Positions 25,685-34,373 of a stretch of 64,000 bases of DNA are shown here, one piece after another (the first letter of the stretch is position 1; each line of letters opens with the position of its first letter). The notes under the pieces are model-generated. The model did no database searches. It saw only the letters and a list, made by a program, of their open reading frames with translations, and had not been told where the DNA came from. Position numbers and translations under genes: made by a program. The stretch lies in NCBI GenBank assembly GCA_965216885.1, contig OZ244209.1:1550001-1614000 (forward strand), written 5' to 3'. The DNA is from CAYNJG01 sp965216885. GTDB lineage: Bacteria; Planctomycetota; Planctomycetia; Pirellulales; Pirellulaceae.

Positions 25685-26752
25685 TTATTCCTGCTCGTAC
25701 AGCGAAGCGTAGATGTCTAGCAGGCGGTCGACGATGACGTGGACTTCAAACTTCGTTGCCACGATTTCTCGACTTGCAATTCCCATGCGATGCCGAAGGT
25801 CCTCGTCATCGCACAATTGGACGATCGCTGCGGTCAAGCGGTTGACCTCTCCCGGTTTGAAGAGGAATCCGTTTCGTCCATCCTCAACCATTTCCGGTAT
25901 ACCGGCTACGTCGCTGGCGACGATGGGGTAACCGAAGCTCATGCCTTCCAACACGGACATTGGCATTTGTTCGTTGTAGGACGGCAGCGTGAGGATTTCG
26001 CAGTGCCTGAGCAAATTCAGCTTGTCATCGCCGTCAATCCAGCCGGGTACTTCAACAAAGTCGTTCCACGAGCGTGATTTGACAATGGAGCGAACCTCGT
26101 CGACGTCGCCGTCTCCGGCCAAAATGAATCTGACCTTTTTCTGGCGGAAATAGTCCTCGTTGATGTTGATTGCTTCGAGGAGATCGTAGATCCCTTTTCG
26201 TTCGCCCAGTCGACCGAGAAACAGGACGTCGATTGTGTCGTTGTTCGACCGCCGTTCCTCGGTCATCTCGATTGGATTGTAGAACGTACGGATGTTCTCG
26301 TTTCGCGAGAATTCCTTCAGCTTTTGCTGCCAGACCTTCGACAGCACCAGAACGATGGTTGCGTTGTCAAACATGAATCGAGTCAGTCGCGTTGTCAGCC
26401 AATTGCGGTGCATGAAAGCTTCAAAACGCGAACCGTGAAGTTGAACGGCGGTCTTGGTGCCGAACAGTCGCGCGAGGCAGAACAGGACGAGTTTGCGGAC
26501 GAAACTGCCGTCCTGTGACAGGTGAATGTGGACGACCGGTTGTCTGGTTCGCAGCAATGCGGCGATGAACTGGAAGAGTGCCTTTACGAACACGAGGCAC
26601 TTGTAGACCTTCGAACCGTCACGAAGTGTGGGAATCAGTCTGAGGGAGACCTTTTCCTGAATGTCGGTCTTGAGGTACTCGTTGATAACGGTTGAAATTC
26701 CGCCCTGAACCTCAATGGCTGGGCCGACCATGATGACGTCAAGTTTACTCAT
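25685..26752 (-). CDS. Glycosyltransferase, GT4 family
   Basis: A 355-residue GT-B glycosyltransferase. The donor-binding C-terminal half shows DVLFLGRLGERKGIYDLLEA, VRFILAGDGD and the E-x7-E-like EQMPMSVLEGMSFGYPIVAS with GIPEMVEDGRNGFL. It adds a sugar from a nucleotide-sugar donor to a growing lipid-linked repeat on the cytoplasmic face. It is the last gene of the exopolysaccharide operon, 69 bp after the GT-C gene. Donor and linkage cannot be read from the sequence. Confidence 0.88.
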   Translation of the reverse strand: MSKLDVIMVGPAIEVQGGISTVINEYLKTDIQEKVSLRLIPTLRDGSKVYKCLVFVKALFQFIAALLRTRQPVVHIHLSQDGSFVRKLVLFCLARLFGTKTAVQLHGSRFEAFMHRNWLTTRLTRFMFDNATIVLVLSKVWQQKLKEFSRNENIRTFYNPIEMTEERRSNNDTIDVLFLGRLGERKGIYDLLEAININEDYFRQKKVRFILAGDGDVDEVRSIVKSRSWNDFVEVPGWIDGDDKLNLLRHCEILTLPSYNEQMPMSVLEGMSFGYPIVASDVAGIPEMVEDGRNGFLFKPGEVNRLTAAIVQLCDDEDLRHRMGIASREIVATKFEVHVIVDRLLDIYASLYEQE

Positions 26753-26821
26753 AACACCTGGGACCGCTGGAGATGCGGGAATTCTGAACTGACAGCGGGT
26801 GGTTTATCGGCGTCTGGGAAA

Positions 26822-28489
26822 TCATCTACCACCCGTCGATTGAGATTCAGGGAGAACTTCATAGAGCGCAATTTCGTCCGTTTGAAAGATACGCTTGAGG
26901 CGATGCCCAAGGTGATCTTCCATCGTCAAGAAGATCGCGGGAGTGAACTTGTGTAAGAACTCACTGGTGCGATACCTCATGATGTATCCAACGCGAAAGC
27001 GATCGATGATTTCTGCCTCGACTCGCTCGGCCGTCCAGTCCCCGTCGGTATTGTAGCGGCCGGTTGACAACCCAATCACGGGGACATCCAGGAGCGCACT
27101 CGTTAGCTGAGGCTGATTGCAGAGCAGAGGGGTTTCGTTGGTCACGTTATCTTGCAGGTAAATAGCAAGGCTTTGTTGGTCGTCCATGTTAGCGGACAGG
27201 GCCGTTTGCATTTCACGGGTGGGATATTCGTCTGCATTCAGATGATGTCGCCATGCGTTGACCTGCCCGACGAGAAATAGTGTCAGCAAGATACTCATTC
27301 CGGTTCGCACTACCCATCTGGATCGCAACGGCCTGGATCGCAACGGCAATGAAACGTGAGACGCCATGAGGGCGATCGAGATTCCCAGGAAGGGCACGAA
27401 CGGAAGTAATAGTCTGTCTGAAACGCCCGCGCCTTTTCGTACATGCACGGCAAACAAAATCCCGACATAGGCGAGGGGATAGAGCATGGTCATGAGGCGG
27501 GCCGGGGGATCATCCACGATCAGGGATTTGATCTGTGCCCTGCGTTCCGCGTCACCAACGAAGCGACTCGCCAGGATGACGGCAAAGGCAGCCACCACCA
27601 CGATGTAGAGGATTATGAAATCGCTATTGAGTGCCGCGTGGCGATCGATCCCAAAGAGTTTCATGCCATTGGAGATGAAGAGCATGGCAGATTGTTTCAC
27701 TGGCTGCGGAGGATAGTTGTTGCCTCCCAACGGCGTACCCACAAGTTGTGCACTCCTGCGGAACAGGAAGAAGACCATCGCTGTCGGTAGTGCAGCAAAC
27801 GTGAGTGCCTCCTTCACGGTATCCCAATCCCAGCGCGTGACGAGGTTGATGAAGTAGCTCAAAGCTGCTGTCATTACAAGGAAGATACCGGCATAGCGAA
27901 TGGATATCGCTACCCCCGCGCAACAGCCTGCCAGTAGTACCCAGTGGATTTTTCGACTTACCAGAAGTCGAAGGGCAAGCACCTGAAAAAGCATGAAGGT
28001 AGGTTCGCTTACGCCCCAAAGCGTGCAATGCACGGCTATGCCCAGGCAAAGCCAGGTGAGCGAACTGCAGACTGCGGCGACCGGATGGCCACCTAACGTC
28101 CGGCAGAGGTCAAAGATGAGATAGCCCGTCAACAAGTAACACGTCAGGTTCAAAACGAAGCCGGACGTCCTGAGGTCGAGCCCGGAGATTTTCGAAACGC
28201 CCGCGATGAGTACTGGAAAACCAGGTGGGAAGACGGTCTGGGGAGCTGGGATTCTGCCAAAGAGAACCTGTTCACCAAAGAATACGATGCTCGTACTGGC
28301 CTCGTGGTGATCACGGATGCTGCGGGCCGTCGATTCATATTGGGCCGCGTCATTGTGAAGCCAGATGGGATCGAATCCGGCCACAAGTGTGACGCACGCG
28401 GCAACGAGTAGAATCGCCATGGCGTACTGCGCCACGTCCCGTCGTGCGGTGACATCCTGTGTTGGCGGTCTGTGCGGAGAGCTGTCCAC
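26822..28489 (-). CDS. Multi-span membrane glycosyltransferase (GT-C/ArnT-like)
   Basis: A 555-residue protein with about ten membrane helices. The first outer loop carries LHNDAAQYESTARSI, the acidic site expected of GT-C enzymes that use polyprenyl-phosphate sugars. A large soluble C-terminal part follows from about residue 415. It may decorate the polysaccharide or its lipid carrier on the periplasmic side. It starts 12 bp downstream of the GT4 gene at 28502 and is co-transcribed. Confidence 0.75.
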   Translation of the reverse strand: MDSSPHRPPTQDVTARRDVAQYAMAILLVAACVTLVAGFDPIWLHNDAAQYESTARSIRDHHEASTSIVFFGEQVLFGRIPAPQTVFPPGFPVLIAGVSKISGLDLRTSGFVLNLTCYLLTGYLIFDLCRTLGGHPVAAVCSSLTWLCLGIAVHCTLWGVSEPTFMLFQVLALRLLVSRKIHWVLLAGCCAGVAISIRYAGIFLVMTAALSYFINLVTRWDWDTVKEALTFAALPTAMVFFLFRRSAQLVGTPLGGNNYPPQPVKQSAMLFISNGMKLFGIDRHAALNSDFIILYIVVVAAFAVILASRFVGDAERRAQIKSLIVDDPPARLMTMLYPLAYVGILFAVHVRKGAGVSDRLLLPFVPFLGISIALMASHVSLPLRSRPLRSRWVVRTGMSILLTLFLVGQVNAWRHHLNADEYPTREMQTALSANMDDQQSLAIYLQDNVTNETPLLCNQPQLTSALLDVPVIGLSTGRYNTDGDWTAERVEAEIIDRFRVGYIMRYRTSEFLHKFTPAIFLTMEDHLGHRLKRIFQTDEIALYEVLPESQSTGGR

Positions 28490-28501
28490 GGATGCGTTGC
28501 G

Positions 28502-29743
28502 CTAGGAAGTTTCTTGAGTAAGCCGGTTCCTGGACGCTGGCTGCTCCACAGTTTCGTCGCTCAATCCCAGGCAGCGATTGTATGCCTTTGCGAGGGCCTG
28601 ACTGGATGCATCCCAGCTGATCTCACTGAGTCGCTCACGACCAATGCGCCCCATGCGTTCTCGCTCTGCATCGTTATCCAGCAAGTCGCAGATCGCTTCC
28701 GCAAAGTCAGCAGTCGAGTTGTTTTGAATGTAGATGGCGGAGTCGCCCGCTGAGAAGCGACCTTCCGTGGTGTCGAATAGCACCTGTGGTTTGCCGAACA
28801 TCATGTATTCCAGCGTCTTGTTCATCGTGCAATGATCGTTGTAATCATTGGTTGGATCGCTGGCGGTTCCAAGGTCGATGGTGCGAAGGGCACGGCCAAG
28901 GTACTCTTCCGAAACGTGTCCCGGCATCGTGACGAACTCCGTCAGGCCATACTCGTCGCGTAGTTCGCGCAGGGATTCCTGCTCTGGCCCCTTACCCATC
29001 AGCAAGAACTGAATGTCCGCTCGCTGTTTTTCCTTAACGACGATGCGGATGGCCTCGAGAAGAAGGTCGACGCCGTCTGCACTTCCCATGACGCCAATGT
29101 ATCCGACGAGGTGCTTACGACCGCAGCGGAGCGAATCATCAGGCTCCCAGTCCGTGCTCATGGCTGTCGGACTCGTGCGGACAACGAATACATCCTCATC
29201 CTTGAGCTTGCCGCGTTGTTTGATGCGCTGCCGCACCGACTGATTGGTGGCGATGACCACATCGGCGCATAACAGGGTAAGTCGCTCGGCGATCTTGACC
29301 CCACTCAGCAAGACGCGATTGTTCCCAAACTTCGCAAGGAACATTTCCGGGCAAAGGTCGTGTACGTCGTAGATGATCTTCACGCCAAAAAGACGAAATG
29401 GGAACGCGGCGATGAAGAGCAGGTCGGGCGGATTGCAGATGTGTATTACATCGAAGCGGGATTTAAACCAGATTTGCCACGCCAGCCATATCTCGCCCAG
29501 AATTGCCGTCGTGTACTCCAGTATGAAACCGGTAATCCCGGTCGCCTCACCTGAGATCGCGTGTCGATAAATCTCAATGTCATCGATCGTCTCGCGGGAT
29601 TTCGTGTAGCCCCTCATCTTTGGGCAAATGACCGATACACGGTATCCATTATCCCGCAATGACTGCGCCTCCTGCCAAACTCGACGATCGAGCGGCACAG
29701 GAAGATTCTCAACGATAATCAGAATGTGTCTCTGTCCGGGCAT
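28502..29743 (-). CDS. Glycosyltransferase, GT4 family (WbuB-like)
   Basis: A 413-residue GT-B enzyme. N-terminal ILIIVENLPVPLDRRVWQEAQSL and DVIHICNPPDLLF are typical of this subgroup, as is YDVHDLCPEMF. The C-terminal donor site includes VGYIGVMGSADGVDLLLEA, FLLMGKGPE and the segment near EYMMFGKPQVLFDTTEGR. It probably adds one sugar of the repeat unit. It starts 3 bp after the heparinase-family gene, consistent with one operon. Confidence 0.87.
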   Translation of the reverse strand: MPGQRHILIIVENLPVPLDRRVWQEAQSLRDNGYRVSVICPKMRGYTKSRETIDDIEIYRHAISGEATGITGFILEYTTAILGEIWLAWQIWFKSRFDVIHICNPPDLLFIAAFPFRLFGVKIIYDVHDLCPEMFLAKFGNNRVLLSGVKIAERLTLLCADVVIATNQSVRQRIKQRGKLKDEDVFVVRTSPTAMSTDWEPDDSLRCGRKHLVGYIGVMGSADGVDLLLEAIRIVVKEKQRADIQFLLMGKGPEQESLRELRDEYGLTEFVTMPGHVSEEYLGRALRTIDLGTASDPTNDYNDHCTMNKTLEYMMFGKPQVLFDTTEGRFSAGDSAIYIQNNSTADFAEAICDLLDNDAERERMGRIGRERLSEISWDASSQALAKAYNRCLGLSDETVEQPASRNRLTQETS

Positions 29744-29746
29744 CCG

Positions 29747-31663
29747 TCAGCTTTGGGTACTGAATATAGTTTCGATGAAGTCGTCCGAGCGCAAGGTCAC
29801 ACTTGAGCTGCGGCTTAGACTGCGGAAGGCGTCTGAGCAAAGGCCGGATAGGTCGTTGCCCGATGCATTGGGAAGGGAAGAATCGACTTTTGAACTGAGT
29901 TGGCCCCTGGAAACCACCATGTTAATCGAGATCTGTTCTCGAGCTAGAGTGAATGTCGCCATTCCCTCATTTGCGAAATCGACCTGCCACTTTGGAGAGA
30001 ATTGCCAAGTAACTATTAGGGGGAATGTTATGTCCGGCGACGCACGGCGATCGGTGACCTTCCACGTATTATCGTTCAGTTTTTTAACGGAACGGACTAC
30101 GCCGCCAGCGGAACGTTGAAACCTTGCGGTCACGTCATTGACGTCATTGTCGTCTTCACGCACGGGATCGGCGTGTAAGCGGCCCCATAGAAACGGGCCA
30201 AATCGAGGTGGCGATAGCTCATCGGCGGGCGTGTCAAACCTTGGGCCGTTGTGCGCAGCCCAGGAGGCCAGATAGTCGCGGACACTGGAGTCGTGGTAGT
30301 AACAACCCGTCCCCGGGTCGATGACGACAGCCATTCCCTGATGCCAAATGGACAAGTGCAGCGCGTCGAGGTGACCATGAGCTGCCATTGGTGCAAATCC
30401 AAGCGGTGAATGATCGAATCGCAACGACCAGTTTTCGTTGCGGAAGTGACTGAACCCGGTGTCGGGGAAGTGTCGCCATTTGCTTCCCTCCGTTTTCGTG
30501 AGGTTAGGCGCCGGATTGCCTGGCCACCAGTGTGAAACTGCGTTGCTCTTGCCTGCAGCCCATGCATGAAACTCCGGGATCTTGGATTGTATGCGGGCAA
30601 ACAGAGGAACGACATGTGCATCGTCGGAATCACCGTAGTCCCACGGTTCGTCCGTCTCGGCAAGTTGGACGAAGAACTCAGTCGCCAACTCCAGCCGTTC
30701 CAGTGCCTCGGCGGTCAATCCGTCGCCAAGTGCCGATTCGAAAGCAAGGTGGGCGTGCCAAGAAAGCTCAAGAGCAAACCAATGGTAATGAAGTGCCTGC
30801 TCACGATTTCCACCGTCTGTCGCAAACTGCAGTAAGATCTGTCGGGAAATCTCCGTGCGAAGCGGTTCTATGTTGGTCGATAACTTGCAAAGATCGGGCC
30901 AGCGGCAAAGTACCACAGCAAGGCCGACGAGTTCGCCTAGCAGATGGTTGTTGGCCGAACTTCCCACACTGCGCTCGAGCCATAGCCAACGCACGTGAGG
31001 AGGGAGGATGGATTTACATAGACTCCGCCACCGCCCGGAAAGATCCTCATCAAGCGTATCGTGGAAGAGCGCATCCATCCAGGCGAAATTGATCAGGCGG
31101 ATCGCGCCTTCAAGCGGGCTGGTCCAGTTGACACCGTGCAGGGGAGGATTGTGTTGCGTCCAGTCCTCGAGCAATTCAAGGCACAGCTCCCCTGATGAAA
31201 CGTCCTTCAGCTCCGAGTGAGCTTGCGCCAGTCGAGTGAGTTCCGACCACCGGCTGAGCTCCCAGATGACACGCCCGTCGATTCCGCCTGGCAGGTCGCG
31301 ATGATCGATGTTTGAAGACCGTGGCGTGGGGTCTGCGGTCCGGTTAGCCAGCGGATCATGATGCCACTGAGGAGGCATGTCGACGTGCACGGGTAAATGG
31401 CCAAAGAGAGTCCAGTCGCCATTGCGAATCGCGGTCGACTCGGCCAATAGCGCATCATGATATTGGGCCGGAAGCGTTCCTGGCTTGACTGCCGGATACG
31501 CATTGGTGCGCCGCTGACCACATTCTGCATCGACGCTCTGCGCAATGAGGCGTTCGTTGCGTGAATGAAGGGCCCTGCGAATACAACGCTGAGCGATCTC
31601 CGTTGGCCCCATGGCTCGAAGTCTACGATAGTACCAATCGAGTTTGGATGGCTTTCCGATCAT
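29747..31663 (-). CDS. Heparinase II/III family protein
   Basis: A 638-residue protein. The N-terminus KLDWYYRRLRAMGPTEIAQR is the hallmark of heparinase-like proteins found in polysaccharide loci. An alpha/alpha-toroid follows with SANNHLLGELVGL and LHYHWFALELS, then a beta-sandwich with AAHGHLDALHLSIW and VIDPGTGCYYH. These Asn, His and Tyr residues match the lyase site. It could cleave uronate-containing chains, trimming or releasing the polymer, which fits the sugar dehydrogenase at the head of the operon. No signal peptide is seen, which is usual for this subgroup. It overlaps the polymerase gene stop by one base. Confidence 0.85.
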   Translation of the reverse strand: MIGKPSKLDWYYRRLRAMGPTEIAQRCIRRALHSRNERLIAQSVDAECGQRRTNAYPAVKPGTLPAQYHDALLAESTAIRNGDWTLFGHLPVHVDMPPQWHHDPLANRTADPTPRSSNIDHRDLPGGIDGRVIWELSRWSELTRLAQAHSELKDVSSGELCLELLEDWTQHNPPLHGVNWTSPLEGAIRLINFAWMDALFHDTLDEDLSGRWRSLCKSILPPHVRWLWLERSVGSSANNHLLGELVGLAVVLCRWPDLCKLSTNIEPLRTEISRQILLQFATDGGNREQALHYHWFALELSWHAHLAFESALGDGLTAEALERLELATEFFVQLAETDEPWDYGDSDDAHVVPLFARIQSKIPEFHAWAAGKSNAVSHWWPGNPAPNLTKTEGSKWRHFPDTGFSHFRNENWSLRFDHSPLGFAPMAAHGHLDALHLSIWHQGMAVVIDPGTGCYYHDSSVRDYLASWAAHNGPRFDTPADELSPPRFGPFLWGRLHADPVREDDNDVNDVTARFQRSAGGVVRSVKKLNDNTWKVTDRRASPDITFPLIVTWQFSPKWQVDFANEGMATFTLAREQISINMVVSRGQLSSKVDSSLPNASGNDLSGLCSDAFRSLSRSSSVTLRSDDFIETIFSTQS

Positions 31664-32988
31664 CAGCCTGCGGTCGGTGCCTCCGGCGGCGTCACCGTTC
31701 GATAGCTGGCCAGTAGCCAGAACGTCACGAAAATCACGAACACGAAATAGACCCCCATGACGCCTCGTCCCACGTTTCCAACGACGAATACCATTGCCGC
31801 AATGCCCAGACAGAGTCGATCCGTGTCCTGCCCACGACGACGCACCGCGTCAAGTGACGAACGGATTGCGAAGAACATCGAGGCCAACAGGGCAATCGCA
31901 GCGCCATAGCCTCCCGAAAGTAGGGCTTCCAGGTACATGTTGTGGGCATGCGGCGCGACCCACTGGTTCTTGGGGTCCTGGGTGTTGTGGAAATCAACAA
32001 GAACCGTCTCACCCGCACGAAGTCCGTAGCCAGTAAGTGGACGCAGGGCAGCCAATTTGAGTACGTCGCGCCACAGTGGTGTCCGCCCGGCAAGTTCGAA
32101 AACCTCGCTGGCATCTCCGTTACGGGAGAACGTGGATGCGAGATCGGTCGACTGGTTTTGATAGGCCAGCCTCGCTGCGCCGGCCACTAAAAGACAGGCG
32201 CCAAGGGTGATGACTGCAACATCCAATCCCCGAACCATTCGAATCCGTTGAAGGAATGACCACCCCGCATCTGCACCGAGAACCGCGAGCATGACGACAA
32301 TTGAGGTTCGGGACTGCGAAAGCAGCATTGCGACCAGCGCGACTGTGACGAGGGTCATTGCCGTGAATGTCTTTCGCCTGCATTTTAGTATCTCCTTGCG
32401 CTGGAAATAATGTATCAGCACGAAGACGGCGCCTGCGCGCGCAAGGGCGTTTGGGTGGCCCATAATGCCGCGCAGTCGGAACGGAATTCCCTGGAAATAG
32501 TCTTTGGTCAGCACAAACTGATCTGGGTTCACGATCGCGAGAATGCAGGAGGATATAACGATGAACCCTGTTGCCCACTTTACCGTGAGGACAATTCGAT
32601 CCGAAAGCCGATCATCACCCCGGGCAAAAAGCGACATGACATAGGCAGCGCAAAATACCATGCAGGCAGCCGAACTGATGCTCCGACCCATTGTCGCAGT
32701 CTGTACCGACATGAGCGTGAACCAACCGCAGAGCGCTACGAACAGTCCGAACTCACGAAAGATCACTCGGGGAATCGAAATCCGCTCTGAGAAACGATAA
32801 ACGGCAATTATTCCGAGCATGCAATAGAAGCCGGCCTTTATCAGCATCTGCACGGCGCGAAGTGACGCACTATCGGTGCCGTCGGGGTACTCCCAGGAAA
32901 ATTCGGAGAAGATGATCAACACGAACAGGCACGGGATCAATTCCCATTGGGAAATCTGTGGTATTCGCCGCAAGGTTGGGATTCGCAT
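31663..32988 (-). CDS. O-antigen ligase/polymerase family membrane protein (Wzy-like)
   Basis: Start 32988 (MRIPTLRRIPQISQWEL) is preferred because it lies 2 bp after the flippase stop; a longer frame would overlap that gene. About 441 residues with ten or more membrane helices. A large outer loop carries the family segment RTPLWRDVLKLAALRPLTGYGL and APHAHNMYLEALLSGG (His/Asn typical of the Wzy_C/WaaL domain). It should polymerise or ligate lipid-linked repeat units in the periplasm. Confidence 0.85.
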   Translation of the reverse strand: MRIPTLRRIPQISQWELIPCLFVLIIFSEFSWEYPDGTDSASLRAVQMLIKAGFYCMLGIIAVYRFSERISIPRVIFREFGLFVALCGWFTLMSVQTATMGRSISSAACMVFCAAYVMSLFARGDDRLSDRIVLTVKWATGFIVISSCILAIVNPDQFVLTKDYFQGIPFRLRGIMGHPNALARAGAVFVLIHYFQRKEILKCRRKTFTAMTLVTVALVAMLLSQSRTSIVVMLAVLGADAGWSFLQRIRMVRGLDVAVITLGACLLVAGAARLAYQNQSTDLASTFSRNGDASEVFELAGRTPLWRDVLKLAALRPLTGYGLRAGETVLVDFHNTQDPKNQWVAPHAHNMYLEALLSGGYGAAIALLASMFFAIRSSLDAVRRRGQDTDRLCLGIAAMVFVVGNVGRGVMGVYFVFVIFVTFWLLASYRTVTPPEAPTAG

Positions 32989-32990
32989 GG

Positions 32991-34310
32991 CTAGTTCGCC
33001 TGTTTTCCTGGTAACGCCAGGTTCCACGAAGGCCGTACGACAAAGCCAAGCGTTTGCCATGCAATCAGATTGGACACCAGCTTTGAACAGATGACTGAGG
33101 CGGCCGTTGCGACGGCAGCTCCATCGAGCCCGATTCTTGGGATAAGAATAGCGTTCAGGACAAGGTTCAGGGTCATCGTCAGAATTGCTACCCGTAGAAC
33201 CGAGACGTGTTGATTTGTCATGATCAGAAGATAGCCAACCGGTCCACAGAGAACAGGGATGACAAAGCCAATCGCAAGGATGCGTAGCACGCTCGCCCCT
33301 TCAGCGTACTCGTTTCCAAAAATTGTCAGAAGCGTGCCTGGCAGTACAATGCACGCAACGAGAATGGGCAGGTTCAGGCCAATCATGAGATTCGTGAAGC
33401 GGTAACTCTGTCGCCGTAGTTCCTGTGTCTCGCCTTTCTCATGCAATCTCGCAAAGGCGGACGATGCCACGGAATCGACGCCGCTGATCATGACAATAAT
33501 CAATCGGACGATTCGAGAAGCTGCGTGGTAGATCGCAACGGCGCCCGTGCCGAGGAAACCTGCGATAAGCCAGATGTCACACCATGTCAAAACGACATTG
33601 CGAAGCGAAACCGGGAGCAGGGGCATCGATTCACGCAGCAGACTTCTGGTGGTCTCTCCGGTTGATTCCTTCTCGCCGGGGTCTCCATCGGGTGGCGTTG
33701 CTGGCAGGCGGAGTCCTCTTCGCACCACAATCAACGCCCAGGCCAGCGCCAGCCATGTCGATGCAACGTACGCAATCGAATAGGTGATTGCCGATTGCCG
33801 CGTTGCTGCCGAGATGGCGATGAACATCGTTCCCGCCGCTGAAGGAATCACGGCTGACTGGAAGAGGCATCCCACCGCCGACTTCTGCATCCCAAACAGC
33901 ATGTAGGCGAGGAGATGGACGGATCCAAACGCTGGAATCGAAAACGCAAGGATTCGCAGGATGCGCGTAAGCCCCGGGGACTGAAATAGCTGGCTTATGA
34001 CTGGCGACAACAGGTAGAGAACTGCCGCAAACAGGCACGCGATACCAAAGGAAACGCAGAAGGCCGACTTGAGCATGTGGCGGGCCATCGCGACGTCACC
34101 GTTTTGCAAGTGGATGGACGCCCTACGGGTCACAACGGCATCAAGTCCAACCCGGCAAACAATACCCAGGACTGCAACAAACGAAAGTCCGGTGACAAAG
34201 TCGCCCACCAATCCGATTTCGAGCGTTCTCGTGAGGATGACGTGCATGCCGAAAACGGCAGCAACGCCAATCAACCGGGCGGCAACGGAGAGCAGCGAGT
34301 CCTTGATCAT
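32991..34310 (-). CDS. Oligosaccharide flippase (Wzx-like, MOP superfamily)
   Basis: A 439-residue protein with about 12 hydrophobic helices spread along its length, starting MIKDSLLSVAARLIGVAAVF. The pattern, length and position between a polymerase and a Wzc-like kinase identify it as the transporter that flips the lipid-linked repeat unit across the inner membrane. Specific substrate cannot be inferred. Confidence 0.85.
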   Translation of the reverse strand: MIKDSLLSVAARLIGVAAVFGMHVILTRTLEIGLVGDFVTGLSFVAVLGIVCRVGLDAVVTRRASIHLQNGDVAMARHMLKSAFCVSFGIACLFAAVLYLLSPVISQLFQSPGLTRILRILAFSIPAFGSVHLLAYMLFGMQKSAVGCLFQSAVIPSAAGTMFIAISAATRQSAITYSIAYVASTWLALAWALIVVRRGLRLPATPPDGDPGEKESTGETTRSLLRESMPLLPVSLRNVVLTWCDIWLIAGFLGTGAVAIYHAASRIVRLIIVMISGVDSVASSAFARLHEKGETQELRRQSYRFTNLMIGLNLPILVACIVLPGTLLTIFGNEYAEGASVLRILAIGFVIPVLCGPVGYLLIMTNQHVSVLRVAILTMTLNLVLNAILIPRIGLDGAAVATAASVICSKLVSNLIAWQTLGFVVRPSWNLALPGKQAN

Positions 34311-34373
34311 GGTGTGGGTCTACTTGATGAGCTGTCTCACCGCGCCATCGCCTGCGGGTACGGTCGGTTCAAT